NCBI RefSeq assembly: GCF_014652475.1
Contig: NZ_BMYW01000004.1
Span: forward strand, 229,727-293,726
Reading direction: 5' to 3'
Length of the DNA: 64,000 bases
Origin: Vogesella alkaliphila
GTDB taxonomy: Bacteria; Pseudomonadota; Gammaproteobacteria; Burkholderiales; Chromobacteriaceae
Under the pieces are notes generated by a model. That model worked only from the letters and a program-made list of their open reading frames with translations. It had not been told where the DNA came from and made no database searches. The position numbers and the translations under genes are program-made. Each line of letters begins with the position of its first letter. Positions within the stretch are counted from its first letter, which is position 1. Positions 1-8,754 of the stretch are shown one piece after another.

Positions 1-59
1 CAGGCCTGTCGGGCGGTTTTGCTGGCAGCCGGGAACCGTTGCCGGTTCCGGCCTGCCGA

Positions 60-1877
60 TTAGTTGGCGGCAGCCTTGTTCATGCGGCGACGATCGGATT
101 CGTTCAGGAAACGCTTGCGAATACGGATCGACTTCGGCGTGATTTCCACCAGTTCGTCGTCGTCGATGAATTCCACGGCCGATTCCAGTGTCATCTTGAT
201 CGGGGTGGTCAGGCGCACGGCTTCGTCGGTACCGGAGGCACGCACGTTGGTCAGCTGCTTGCCCTTGACCGGGTTTACCACCAGGTCGTTATCGCGGCTG
301 TGGATGCCGATGATCATGCCTTCATACAGCTTGTCGCCCGGGGACACGAACATGCGGCCGCGGTCTTCCAGCTTCCACAGTGCGTAGGCCACGGCTTCGC
401 CGTTTTCCTGCGAGATCAGCACGCCATTGTGACGGCCCGGCATGTCGGCTTTCACCGGTGCGTAGTCGTCGAACACGTGGCTCATCAGGCCGGTGCCGCG
501 GGTCATGGTCATGAAGTCAGACTGGAAGCCGATCAGGCCACGTGCCGGAATGTGGTATTCCAGACGGGTACGACCCATGCCGTCGGATTCCATATTGGTC
601 AGCTCGCCGCGGCGACGACCGATTTCTTCCATCACGCCACCCTGGTGGTTGTCTTCCAGGTCGATGGTCAGGTTCTCGTACGGCTCGCACTTCTCGCCGT
701 TGATCTCCTTGTACACCACGCGCGGCTTGGCCACAGCGATTTCAAAGCCTTCGCGACGCATGGTTTCCAGCAGGATGGTCAGGTGCAGTTCGCCACGACC
801 GGACACGCGGAACACGTCGGAGTCTTCGGTGTCTTCGACACGCAGCGCCACGTTGGTCAGCAATTCCTTGGTCAGGCGGTCGCGGATCTGGCGCGAGGTC
901 ACGAACTTGCCTTCGGTACCGGCCAGCGGCGAGGAGTTCACCATGAAGTCCATGGTCAGGGTCGGCTCGTCCACGCCCAGCACCGGCAGGCCGATCGGCT
1001 GGTCCTTGTCGCAGATGGTCACGCCGATACCGATGTCCTCGATACCGGAGATGATGATGATGTCGCCGGCTTCGGCGCTGTCAACCGGCACGCGCTCCAG
1101 ACCACGGTAGCCCAGCACCTGGTTGATACGACCGGCGGCAACCTGCTCTTCGTGGTTCATGACCACGACTTGCTGGCCCGGCTTGATGCGGCCGTTCAGC
1201 ACGCGGCCGATGCCCATGCGACCGGTGTAGGTCGAGTAGTCCAGCGCGGAGATCTGGAACTGCAGCGGGGCGTCGGCATCGCCGGCCGGAGTCGGCACGT
1301 GCTTGAGCACGGTCTCGAACAGCGGACGCATGTTGTCAGAGACTTCTTCCAGTTCCAGCTTGGCAAAGCCGTTCAGGCCGGAAGCGTAGATCACCGGGAA
1401 GTCCATCTGTTCGTCGTTGGCGCCCAGCTTGTCGAACAGGTCGAAAGTCTGGTCTACCACCCAGTCCGGACGTGCGCCCGGACGGTCTACCTTGTTGATC
1501 ACCACGATAGGACGCAGGCCCAGGGCCAGTGCCTTCTTGGTCACGAAACGGGTTTGCGGCATCGGGCCTTCAACGGCATCCACCAGCAGCAGTACGCCGT
1601 CCACCATGCCCAGAACGCGCTCTACTTCGCCACCGAAGTCGGCGTGACCAGGGGTGTCAACGATGTTGATGTGCACACCTTCGTACTCGACGGCGGTGTT
1701 TTTGGACAGAATGGTAATGCCACGCTCTTTTTCAAGATCGTTGGAGTCCATTACACGTTCGTCAACTTGCTGGTTTTCACGGAAAGTACCGGATTGACGC
1801 AGCAGCTGGTCAACCAGTGTGGTTTTGCCGTGGTCAACGTGGGCGATAATGGCGATGTTACGAATTTGTCGGGTCAT
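60..1877 (-). CDS. typA: Ribosome-associated GTPase TypA/BipA
   Basis: Translational GTPase of the EF-G superfamily that binds the ribosome and helps 50S assembly and stress adaptation. The 605-residue product begins [20 protein letters not shown], with the G1 loop HVDHGKT, the switch element [13 protein letters not shown] (G3) and NKVDRPGAR (G4). Length matches the family (about 600-610). The open frame extends 14 codons further upstream, but the ATG at 1877 places the conserved N-terminus correctly. A divergent hypothetical gene starts at 1994. An imperfect inverted repeat at 24-57 just past the stop codon may mark the transcript end, though no T-run follows it on this strand. Confidence 0.97.
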   Translation of the reverse strand: MTRQIRNIAIIAHVDHGKTTLVDQLLRQSGTFRENQQVDERVMDSNDLEKERGITILSKNTAVEYEGVHINIVDTPGHADFGGEVERVLGMVDGVLLLVDAVEGPMPQTRFVTKKALALGLRPIVVINKVDRPGARPDWVVDQTFDLFDKLGANDEQMDFPVIYASGLNGFAKLELEEVSDNMRPLFETVLKHVPTPAGDADAPLQFQISALDYSTYTGRMGIGRVLNGRIKPGQQVVVMNHEEQVAAGRINQVLGYRGLERVPVDSAEAGDIIIISGIEDIGIGVTICDKDQPIGLPVLGVDEPTLTMDFMVNSSPLAGTEGKFVTSRQIRDRLTKELLTNVALRVEDTEDSDVFRVSGRGELHLTILLETMRREGFEIAVAKPRVVYKEINGEKCEPYENLTIDLEDNHQGGVMEEIGRRRGELTNMESDGMGRTRLEYHIPARGLIGFQSDFMTMTRGTGLMSHVFDDYAPVKADMPGRHNGVLISQENGEAVAYALWKLEDRGRMFVSPGDKLYEGMIIGIHSRDNDLVVNPVKGKQLTNVRASGTDEAVRLTTPIKMTLESAVEFIDDDELVEITPKSIRIRKRFLNESDRRRMNKAAAN

Positions 1878-1907
1878 GGGAACACGTAGTTTTAGAAAGT
1901 CGCGCGA

Positions 1908-1913
1908 ATCATA
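1908..1913 (-). promoter_or_regulatory. typA: Candidate extended -10 of typA
   Basis: On the minus strand TATGAT is preceded by TGC, giving an extended -10 (TGnTATGAT) about 30 bases upstream of the typA start. No convincing -35 hexamer is visible 16-18 bases further up. The call rests on the -10 and its position alone. Confidence 0.4.
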
Positions 1914-1993
1914 GCACAAACAGGGTTACAGTTCACCGCCTGGGGTGGCTTTATTTCGGTACACTGGCGGCGTTTCATCAGGAGAACAACACA

Positions 1994-2857
1994 ATGTACG
2001 ACTGGAATGCGCTTTGGCACACTCATGCCGGCAAACAGCAGCGTTTTGCGAGCGAGACGCTGGACATCAACCAGCTGGCCCCGGAACTGGGCGCCACGCT
2101 GCATCGCGCCGCGCGCAACCCGCACGACATCGCCGTCTATGACCACGGCGACCACTACAGCCTGCTGCGCCACGACCAGGGCCTGCAGCTGCTGCGCCTG
2201 GAAAAACGCGTCCTGTTCGACATTGCCATCCGCCTGGTCACCGCGGACGAGGGCCAGCCGCTGGCCCTGCCCTATCTGGAAGTGCTGGTCGACAACCTCG
2301 CCACCGGCGAAGCCAGCAGCTGGCGCGCCGAGGTTCGCTGCAACGAGGACGGCGAGCTGCTGGCCAACGACACCCCGCTGCAACACGAGCAGCCGCCGGC
2401 GATGGACTGGCCCGAGCTGAGCTTCGCCGACGACGCCCGCTTCGCCGCCGCACTGCGCGACAGCTGGCAGGAAGCCGCCGAAGCCGTCACCCTCGACGCC
2501 GCCGCCTGGTTCAACGCCGAAGCGCTGGAGCAGCACGCGGCCGAGCCGCCGCTGGACGCGCGCATCCAGCAGATGTGCGAGCGCTACGCCGAGATCGTCC
2601 GCCGCGAACAGGCGCTGCTGTCGCGCCAGTTCAGCGACGAGGAGCTGATGCTGATCGCCGAGGTGTTGCGCGGCGTGACCTTCGAATCCGCCGAATCCTG
2701 CCGCGGCCTGTGGCTGGCGGTGGAAAACCGGCTGCTGCAGGACGAGCTGGACCGCAAGCACGGCGTCGATGGCGCCGCGCTGCTGCGCCAGCTGCAACAG
2801 CTGAGCTACACCCAGGAAGTGGCGCTGATCGAGGCGCTGGCGCCGGCGCAGGACTGA
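1994..2857 (+). CDS. Conserved hypothetical protein
   Basis: A 287-residue soluble, acidic protein that I do not recognise. It starts MYDWNALWHTHAGKQQ and is preceded by a good ribosome binding site (AGGAG near 1980). There is no signal peptide, membrane segment or cysteine cluster. The C-terminal third (from about residue 190) is predicted helical and rich in Glu, Leu and Gln, ending in a run of LLRQLQQL type. It is transcribed divergently from typA and stands alone, converging on the oxidoreductase gene at 2961. Codon use is like its neighbours, so it looks like a native gene, but no function can be assigned. Confidence 0.8.
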   Translation: MYDWNALWHTHAGKQQRFASETLDINQLAPELGATLHRAARNPHDIAVYDHGDHYSLLRHDQGLQLLRLEKRVLFDIAIRLVTADEGQPLALPYLEVLVDNLATGEASSWRAEVRCNEDGELLANDTPLQHEQPPAMDWPELSFADDARFAAALRDSWQEAAEAVTLDAAAWFNAEALEQHAAEPPLDARIQQMCERYAEIVRREQALLSRQFSDEELMLIAEVLRGVTFESAESCRGLWLAVENRLLQDELDRKHGVDGAALLRQLQQLSYTQEVALIEALAPAQD

Positions 2858-2859
2858 GC

Positions 2860-2894
2860 AAAAAAAACGGGGCAATCCGTCCAAAGATTGCCCC
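2860..2894 (-). terminator. Rho-independent terminator of the oxidoreductase gene
   Basis: Stem GGGGCAATC (2869-2877) pairs with GATTGCCCC (2886-2894) around an 8-base loop. The A-run at 2860-2867 becomes a T-run after the stem when read on the minus strand, so the signal serves the gene at 2961-3953. On the plus strand there is no T-run. Confidence 0.65.
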
Positions 2895-2960
2895 TACCCC
2901 TATCCATTCAGCAGAAAGTGAACACCGTTTGCTGATGCACTGCATCATAGCGGCGCCAGA

Positions 2961-3953
2961 TTACGCCGCCGTGACAGGGAACAGCGTCAGCACCACCTTG
3001 CCGAGATTGCGGTTGTCGGCCAGATACCGGTGTGCCTCGGCCACCGCCACCAGCGGATAGCTGCTGTCCAGCGTCACCCGCGCACGGCCGGACTGCAGCG
3101 CCGGCAGTACCTGCGTTTCCAGCGCCTGCGCCAGCTGCGCGCGCCGCGCCAGCGGCTGGGTGCGCAGGGTCGAGCCCTGCACCCGCAGGCGCTTCATCAG
3201 CAGCTGCGCCAGATTGATCTCGCCCTTGCTGCCGCCCATCACCCCGATCAGCAGCAGGCGGCCGTCGGCACGCAGACTGGCCAGATTGTCGGCAAACAGC
3301 GCGGCGCCCACCGGGTCGAGGATCACGTCGACGCCGCCGGCGGCTTTAAGGTTGGCCGCAAAGCCCGGCTGCCGGCTGTCGATGGTCAGCGTCGCACCCA
3401 GCGACTGGCAGTAGCAGCGCTTCTCCTCGCTGCCGGCGCTGGCCACCACCTCGGCGCCGAGCAGGCCGGCCAGCTGGATCGCCGCCGCGCCGACCCCGCT
3501 GGCGCCGGCGTGGATCAGCGCCCGTTCGCCCTCCTGCAGCTCGGCCAGTTCGACCAGGTTCAGCCACGCCGTCATCCACGCCTCCGGCAGGCTGGCGGCC
3601 TCGACCCAGCTCAGCCAGTCCGGCTTCGGGATCGCCACCGCGCTGTCCAGCAGTGCGTACTCGGCATAGCCGCCGCCCGCCACCAGCCCGAACACGGCAT
3701 CGCCCTGCTGGAAGCGCGACGGGCCGTTCACCTCATCGACGATGCCGGCCACCTCCAGCCCCAGCAGCGGCGACGCACCCGGCGGCGGTGGGTAGTGTCC
3801 CTCGCGCTGCACCAGATCCGCGCGGTTCACCCCGGCGGCCAACACCCTGACCCGCAGCTGGCCCGGCTGCGGCTGCGGTTTCTCGATCAACGCCAGTTCC
3901 AGCGTCTCCACCCCGCCCGGGGCCTGTTGAATCACGGCCTGCATAGACATCAT
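2961..3953 (-). CDS. NAD(P)H quinone oxidoreductase, PIG3/zinc-independent MDR family
   Basis: Medium-chain dehydrogenase/reductase of the quinone oxidoreductase branch, expected to reduce quinones with NADPH in the cytosol. The 330-residue protein has the PIG3-type signature YPPPPGASPLLGLEVAG near residue 55, the GroES-like N-terminal fold and the nucleotide-binding AGASGVGAAAIQLA near residue 150. The cysteines that hold structural zinc in true alcohol dehydrogenases are absent. Three in-frame ATGs lie at 3953, 3950 and 3944. A GGAGGG motif sits 3 bases before the first, so the second (3950) may be the real start. A copy of the 14-base repeat lies inside at 3348-3361. Confidence 0.85.
   Translation of the reverse strand: MMSMQAVIQQAPGGVETLELALIEKPQPQPGQLRVRVLAAGVNRADLVQREGHYPPPPGASPLLGLEVAGIVDEVNGPSRFQQGDAVFGLVAGGGYAEYALLDSAVAIPKPDWLSWVEAASLPEAWMTAWLNLVELAELQEGERALIHAGASGVGAAAIQLAGLLGAEVVASAGSEEKRCYCQSLGATLTIDSRQPGFAANLKAAGGVDVILDPVGAALFADNLASLRADGRLLLIGVMGGSKGEINLAQLLMKRLRVQGSTLRTQPLARRAQLAQALETQVLPALQSGRARVTLDSSYPLVAVAEAHRYLADNRNLGKVVLTLFPVTAA
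3348..3361 (-). repeat. DUS-like 14-mer, exact
   Basis: AAGGTTGGCCGCAA on the plus strand, so TTGCGGCCAACCTT on the minus strand. It lies inside the oxidoreductase gene, where it is read as A-A-N-L. Confidence 0.75.
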
Positions 3954-3987
3954 TGACCCTCCGCAAGCTAAGCATGTGCACTTGCAT

Positions 3988-3993
3988 TACAAT
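3988..3993 (+). promoter_or_regulatory. ccoI: Candidate -10 of ccoI
   Basis: TACAAT lies only 8 bases before the ccoI ATG at 4002. No Shine-Dalgarno sequence is visible between them, so transcription from this box would give a leaderless or nearly leaderless message. No good -35 is seen and no FNR box was found. Confidence 0.3.
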
Positions 3994-4001
3994 AGCACGC
4001 C

Positions 4002-6425
4002 ATGAGCGCACCCTGTTTCCACTGCGGGCTTCCCGTTCCCGCCGATGCCGACTACCCCGTCCGTTACCGCCAACTCCACCAGCAAACCTGCTGCGCCGGC
4101 TGCCAGGCCGTGGCGCAGACCATCATCGACGCCGGACTGGACGACTACTACCAGCACCGCACCGAAGGCGGCCGCCAGGCCGAGGCGCTGCCGGCCGAGC
4201 TGCTGCAACAGATGCAGCTGTACGATAACGACGAACTGCAGAAAAGCTTCGTCCACCTCGAAAGCGAACAGGTCCGCGAAGCGGCGCTGATGCTGGAGGG
4301 CATTACCTGCGCCGCCTGCGTCTGGCTCAACGAGCAGCAACTGCGCCGCCTGCCCGGCGTGCTGACGGTGGACATCAACTACGCCACCCACCGCGCCCGC
4401 GTGCGCTGGGACAACGACCGGCTGCAGCTGTCCGCCATCCTGGAGGCCATCGCCGCCATCGGCTACCGCGCCCACCCCTACGACGCCTCGCGCCAGGAAG
4501 CACTGCACCAGAAGGAACGCAAGCAGGCGCTGAACCGGCTATGGGTCGCCGGGCTGTCGATGATGCAGGTGATGATGTACGCGGTGCCGGTGTACATGGC
4601 GCCGGACGGCGAGATCGAGGCGCAATACCTATGGCTGCTGCACTGGGCCAGCTTCGTGCTGACCGTGCCGGTGGTGATCTACTCCGCCATTCCGTTCTAC
4701 CGCGCCACCTGGCGCGACCTGAAGACACGCCGCGCCGGCATGGACACCCCGGTCACCATCGGCATCCTCACCGCCTTCTTCGCCAGCTTCTGGGCACTGA
4801 TCAACCGCATCGAACACGGTATCTACTTCGACTCGGTGTCGATGTTCGTGTTCCTGCTGCTGGGCGGGCGCTACCTGGAAGGCATGGCGCGACGCAAGAC
4901 CGGCGAGGCCACCGAACGGCTGGTCAAACTGCTGCCGGCCTTCGCCCACCGCCTGAGCAACTGGCCGGCCTCGCGCGACAGCAGCGAGGTGGCTGCGGCC
5001 AACCTTGCGCTGGGTGACCTGCTACTGGTCAAGCCCGGCGAAACCATTCCCGCCGACGGCATCATCCGCGACGGCCAGTCCAGCATCGACGAATCGCTGC
5101 TCAGCGGCGAGAGCCTGCCGGTCGCACGCCGCAGCGGCGAGGAAGTGGTCGCCGGCAGCGTCAACAGCGCCAGCCCGCTGGTGATCGAGGTCAACCGCAT
5201 CGGCCAGGGCACCCGCCTGGCCGGCATCGTGCGGCTACTAGACCAGGCGCTGGCGGAAAAACCGCGCCTGGCGCTGCTCGCCGACCGCTTCGCCAGCGTG
5301 TTTGTCGCCGCGCTGCTGCTGGTGGCGCTGGCCACCTTCGCCGGCTGGTACTGGTTTGAGCCGGCGCGCGCGCTGTGGATCACCGTCGCGGTACTTGTGA
5401 TCTCCTGCCCCTGCGCGCTGTCGCTGGCGACACCGGCGGCACTCACCGCCGCCACCGGCCACCTGGCGCAGCTGGGCGTGCTCACCGCCCGCGGCCATGC
5501 GCTGGAGACGCTGAGCAAGATCAGCGACGTGGTGTTCGACAAGACCGGCACCCTCACCCACGGCCGCATGCAGCTGCTGCACACCCGGACCTTCGGCACG
5601 CTCGACGAGGGCGCGGCGCTGGCGCTGGCGGCGGCGATGGAGTCCGGCTCCGAACACCCGATCGCGCGGGCGCTGCTGGCCGCTAACGCGGCACCGCTGC
5701 CGGCGCTGGGCGACGTGGTCAACACTCCCGGCCAGGGCATCAGCGCCCGCCTGCAGGACACCGTCTGGCGCCTGGGGCGGCCGGAGTTCGTCAGTAGCCG
5801 CGCGCCAGCCACACCGGATAACTGGCCGGCGGCGGCGACCTGCATCGCGCTGGGCCACGACGACGAGATCGTCGCCCTGTTCGCCATCGGCGACCAGCCG
5901 CGCGCCGAGGCCGCCGCCGTGGTGCAGCAGCTGCAGCGCCGCGGCCTGACCCTGCACCTGCTGTCCGGCGACGCCGCGCCTGCGGTCGAACACCTTGCGG
6001 CCAACCTTGACCTGGATCACGCGCGCGCCGCGGCCACGCCGGAAGACAAGCTGGCCTACGTCAGCCGGCTGCAGCAACAGGGCCGCCGCGTGCTGATGAT
6101 AGGCGACGGCGTCAACGACGCGCCGGTGCTGGCGCGCGCCGACGTATCGCTGGCGATGGGCGGCGGCACCGACGTCGCCCGCGCCAGCGGCGACCTGATC
6201 CTGATCCACGACGAGTTGGGCCGCCTGCCGGCGACGCTGGCGCTGGCGCAGCGCACCATGCACATCATCCGCCAGAACCTGTGGTGGGCGGCGCTGTATA
6301 ATCTGCTGGCGCTGCCGCTGGCCATCGCCGGCTGGGTCACGCCGTGGCTGGCCAGCCTCGGCATGGCGCTCAGCTCCTTGCTGGTGGTGGGCAACGCCCT
6401 GCGTCTGATCAAACGAGATAAATGA
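4002..6425 (+). CDS. ccoI: cbb3 oxidase-associated copper P1B-ATPase CcoI/FixI
   Basis: Membrane ATPase that exports copper for insertion into the cbb3-type cytochrome c oxidase. The 807-residue product has the FixI-type N-terminal cysteine cluster (C5, C8, C30, C31, C34), a heavy-metal-associated domain with GITCAAC (C103, C106), several membrane helices, the TGES-equivalent LLSGES, the transmembrane CPC motif (C469-C471), DKTGT with phosphorylated D513, SEHPIA in the N-domain and GDGVNDAP. The extra N-terminal cysteines and the downstream ccoS, whose ATG overlaps this stop (ATGA), separate it from a CopA detoxification pump. The ccoNOQP genes are not in this window. Two copies of the DUS-like word lie inside (4993 and 5995). 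Confidence 0.93.
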   Translation: MSAPCFHCGLPVPADADYPVRYRQLHQQTCCAGCQAVAQTIIDAGLDDYYQHRTEGGRQAEALPAELLQQMQLYDNDELQKSFVHLESEQVREAALMLEGITCAACVWLNEQQLRRLPGVLTVDINYATHRARVRWDNDRLQLSAILEAIAAIGYRAHPYDASRQEALHQKERKQALNRLWVAGLSMMQVMMYAVPVYMAPDGEIEAQYLWLLHWASFVLTVPVVIYSAIPFYRATWRDLKTRRAGMDTPVTIGILTAFFASFWALINRIEHGIYFDSVSMFVFLLLGGRYLEGMARRKTGEATERLVKLLPAFAHRLSNWPASRDSSEVAAANLALGDLLLVKPGETIPADGIIRDGQSSIDESLLSGESLPVARRSGEEVVAGSVNSASPLVIEVNRIGQGTRLAGIVRLLDQALAEKPRLALLADRFASVFVAALLLVALATFAGWYWFEPARALWITVAVLVISCPCALSLATPAALTAATGHLAQLGVLTARGHALETLSKISDVVFDKTGTLTHGRMQLLHTRTFGTLDEGAALALAAAMESGSEHPIARALLAANAAPLPALGDVVNTPGQGISARLQDTVWRLGRPEFVSSRAPATPDNWPAAATCIALGHDDEIVALFAIGDQPRAEAAAVVQQLQRRGLTLHLLSGDAAPAVEHLAANLDLDHARAAATPEDKLAYVSRLQQQGRRVLMIGDGVNDAPVLARADVSLAMGGGTDVARASGDLILIHDELGRLPATLALAQRTMHIIRQNLWWAALYNLLALPLAIAGWVTPWLASLGMALSSLLVVGNALRLIKRDK
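4993..5006 (+). repeat. DUS-like 14-mer, 13 of 14
   Basis: CTGCGGCCAACCTT inside ccoI, read as A-A-N-L. Confidence 0.6.
5995..6008 (+). repeat. DUS-like 14-mer, exact
   Basis: TTGCGGCCAACCTT inside ccoI, followed by G and read as A-A-N-L. Confidence 0.75.
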
Positions 6426-6601
6426 TGGAAAGCCTTTATTTGCTGATACCGATGAGCATCGTGCTGGTGTTTTTCATCGGCGTGCTGTTCTGGTGGTCGA
6501 CCCGCTCCGGCCAGTTCGACGATCTGGAAGGCCCGGCGCACCGCATCCTGATGGACGACGACGACACCAGCGACGACGGCACCCCGCCCGCCGCACGCTG
6601 A
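6422..6601 (+). CDS. ccoS: cbb3-type oxidase assembly protein CcoS
   Basis: A 59-residue protein with one N-terminal transmembrane helix (about residues 5-24) followed by FWWSTRSGQFDDLEGPAHRIL, the hallmark of CcoS. A short acidic tail rich in Asp follows. CcoS is needed to put haem b and copper into CcoN. Its ATG overlaps the ccoI stop codon by four bases, so the two are translationally coupled. A second ATG immediately follows the first and could also be used. Confidence 0.92.
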   Translation: MMESLYLLIPMSIVLVFFIGVLFWWSTRSGQFDDLEGPAHRILMDDDDTSDDGTPPAAR

Positions 6602-6991
6602 GCACCGCCCCACCCCTGACGCCACGTCGAGACTTCGGCGTGGCGTCGCGCTTTTCCGTCATGCCGCCACGCGGCGTGGCAAAAAAACGGGGGAGCAAGC
6701 TCCCCCTCGAAAACCGAACCGCTGCAGGGCACGCAGCCGGCACGGCCACAGCCCGACCGCCACCGTGTCACGGCGACCATCGGCTGGCCGCCATTGTCCG
6801 CAGCGGCGCATCAGCCGGCCAATTAATTGTCGCCAAACTGGTGATTATGTTTTTCAATCACCCTGCCGCGTCACAAGGCGGCGGGCAGCCGCTAAAATGG
6901 CCGGCCCGGCGCGATGATGCCAATGGCGTCACCCGCGATCCCCACCAACACAGCGCCGCCGCGATCGCGGCCAACTTAGGACACGACACAG
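6602..6991. other. 390-base gap between ccoS and trkA with hairpins
   Basis: No gene is visible. Three inverted repeats follow ccoS: GACGCCACG/CGTGGCGTC (6618-6647), GCCACG/CGTGGC (6666-6680), and GGGGGAGC/GCTCCCCC (6689-6706) next to an A-run at 6681-6687. They probably end the ccoIS transcript, although none has a plus-strand T-run. Further on, GGTGATT and AATCACC form an inverted repeat at 6840-6862 in a short AT-rich stretch that may hold the trkA promoter. A degenerate relative of the repeat word lies at 6968-6978. Confidence 0.45.
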
Positions 6992-8362
6992 ATGAGAATC
7001 CTGATTCTGGGAGGAGGACAAGTTGGCGCCAGCGTGGCGGAGAATCTGGTCAGCGAAGGCAACGACGTCACCATCGTCGACCAGGACAGCGCCCTGCTGA
7101 AGCTGCTGCAGGACAAGCTGGACATTCGCACCGTGCAGGGCAACGCCGCCCAGCCCGCCATCCTGCAAGAAGCCGGCATCGGCGAAGCCGAAATGCTGCT
7201 GGCGCTGACCCGCAACGACGAAACCAATCTGGTGGCCTGCGCACTGGCGGAGCAACGCTACAACGTGCCCACCCGCATCGCCCGCCTGCGCGCCGCCGAC
7301 TACGTGGACGGCGACACGCCGGTGATGCGGCAGTTTGGCGTCGAGCACGCCATCTGCCCGGAGCAGATCGTCACCGACAACCTGCTGCGCGTGCTGGCCT
7401 ATCCGCGCGCGCTGCAGGTGCTGGACTTTGCCGGCGGCAAGGTGCAGCTGGTGGTGGCGCGCGCGGTGGCCGGCGGCAAGCTGCTGGGCAAGCCGCTGCG
7501 CCAGCTGCGCGAGGACATGCCGGAAGCCGATTGCCGCATCTGCGCCATCTACCGCAAGGACAAGCTGGTGCGCCCCGACGGCGACACCGTGATCGAGGCG
7601 GACGACGAGGTGTTCTTCATCGCCGCCCGCCCGGACGTGGCCGCCATGCTCAACGAACTGCGCGCCAGCGAGAAGCCGGTGCGCCGGGTGATGATCGCCG
7701 GCGGCGGCAATATCGGCTACCGGCTGGCCCGCATGCTGTCCGCCAAGTACGAGGTCAAGCTGATCGAGCACGGCAGCCAGCGCGCACGCTGGCTGGCGGA
7801 AAACCTGCCCAAGGCCCTGGTGCTGCACGGTGAAGCCACCGACGAGGGTCTGCTGGAAAGCGAAAACATCGACGAGATGGACGTGTTCTGCGCGCTGACC
7901 AACGACGACGAGGACAACCTGATGTCCACGCTGCTGGCCAAGCGCATGGGCGCGCGACGGGTAATCGCGCTGGTGAACCGCTCCAGCTATGTCGACCTGC
8001 TGGAAGGCAATCGCATCGACATCGTGATTTCGCCCTACCTGTCCACCATCGGCTCCATCCTCGCCCACCTGCGCCGCGGCGACGTGGTGGCCGCACAACC
8101 GGTACGCCGCGGCGCGGCGGAAGTGATGGAGGTGGTCATCCACGGCGACGAAAAAACCTCCAGCTTGGTTGGCTGCCGGCTGGACGCCATCGATTTGCCG
8201 GACGGTTGCAGCATCAGCGCGGTCATCCGCGGCCAGCAGGTGCTGATGGCGCATCACGACCTGCAACTGCAGGCGGAAGACCACGTGATCTTCTTTGTGC
8301 ACGGCCGCCACAAGGTGCGGCAGATCGAAAAACTCACGCAAGTGAAACTGGGGTTCTTCTGA
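6992..8362 (+). CDS. trkA: Trk potassium uptake regulatory subunit TrkA
   Basis: Peripheral NAD-binding protein that gates the TrkH potassium channel. The 456-residue product has the classical duplicated layout: a Rossmann fold starting MRILILGGGQVGASVAENL with acidic VDQD, a TrkA-C domain, then a second Rossmann fold (VMIAGGGNIGYRLA near residue 232) and a second TrkA-C domain ending with VIFFVHGRHKVRQIEKL. Length is as for E. coli TrkA (458). Its stop overlaps the next start (TGATG), and trkH is two genes downstream, so channel and regulator are made from one transcript. Confidence 0.96.
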   Translation: MRILILGGGQVGASVAENLVSEGNDVTIVDQDSALLKLLQDKLDIRTVQGNAAQPAILQEAGIGEAEMLLALTRNDETNLVACALAEQRYNVPTRIARLRAADYVDGDTPVMRQFGVEHAICPEQIVTDNLLRVLAYPRALQVLDFAGGKVQLVVARAVAGGKLLGKPLRQLREDMPEADCRICAIYRKDKLVRPDGDTVIEADDEVFFIAARPDVAAMLNELRASEKPVRRVMIAGGGNIGYRLARMLSAKYEVKLIEHGSQRARWLAENLPKALVLHGEATDEGLLESENIDEMDVFCALTNDDEDNLMSTLLAKRMGARRVIALVNRSSYVDLLEGNRIDIVISPYLSTIGSILAHLRRGDVVAAQPVRRGAAEVMEVVIHGDEKTSSLVGCRLDAIDLPDGCSISAVIRGQQVLMAHHDLQLQAEDHVIFFVHGRHKVRQIEKLTQVKLGFF

Positions 8363-8754
8363 TGGCCATTCGCGGCATCCACCACCTTGCCATCATCACC
8401 GCGGACTACCCGCGCGCCCGTGCCTTCTATACCGCCACGCTGGGCTTTGCCGTGCTGTCCGAGCACTACCGCCAGGCGCGCGAGTCGTGGAAGCTCAACC
8501 TGGCGCTGCCCGACGGCAGCCAGATCGAGCTGTTCAGCTTTCCCGCCCCGCCGCCGCGGCCAAGCCGGCCGGAGGCCTGCGGCCTGCGCCACCTGGCCCT
8601 GCGCGTGGACAACCTGGACGAGGAAATCGCCCGCCTGCAGGCGGCCGGCGTCGAGTGCGAAGCGGTGCGGGTGGACGAATACACCGGCCAGCGCTTTACC
8701 TTTCTGGCCGATCCGGACGGCTTGCCGATTGAGCTTTACGAGCAGGTGGACTAA
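8362..8754 (+). CDS. VOC-family glyoxalase-like protein (GloA2/YaeR type)
   Basis: A 130-residue vicinal-oxygen-chelate protein. The opening IRGIHHLAIITADYPRARAFY, the central GLRHLALRVDNLDEEIARL and the terminal DPDGLPIELYEQ match the YaeR/GloA2 subgroup, with metal ligands expected at His6 or His7, Glu, a second His near residue 76 and the terminal Glu. The substrate is unknown. A role in detoxifying a reactive carbonyl compound is only a family guess. It sits between trkA (1-base overlap) and trkH (stop and start touch). Glutathione-gated potassium efflux is a known reply to methylglyoxal, so the neighbourhood may be meaningful. Confidence 0.85.
   Translation: MAIRGIHHLAIITADYPRARAFYTATLGFAVLSEHYRQARESWKLNLALPDGSQIELFSFPAPPPRPSRPEACGLRHLALRVDNLDEEIARLQAAGVECEAVRVDEYTGQRFTFLADPDGLPIELYEQVD

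Noticed and set aside
39-1889. 616-residue open frame on the plus strand opposite typA
   Set aside because: Antisense shadow of a highly conserved gene. The product is His/Val/Gln-rich without any family likeness.
6966-6979. TCGCGGCCAACTTA before trkA as a further copy of the repeat word
   Set aside because: Only 11 of 14 bases agree, so it is at best a decayed copy and was not counted.
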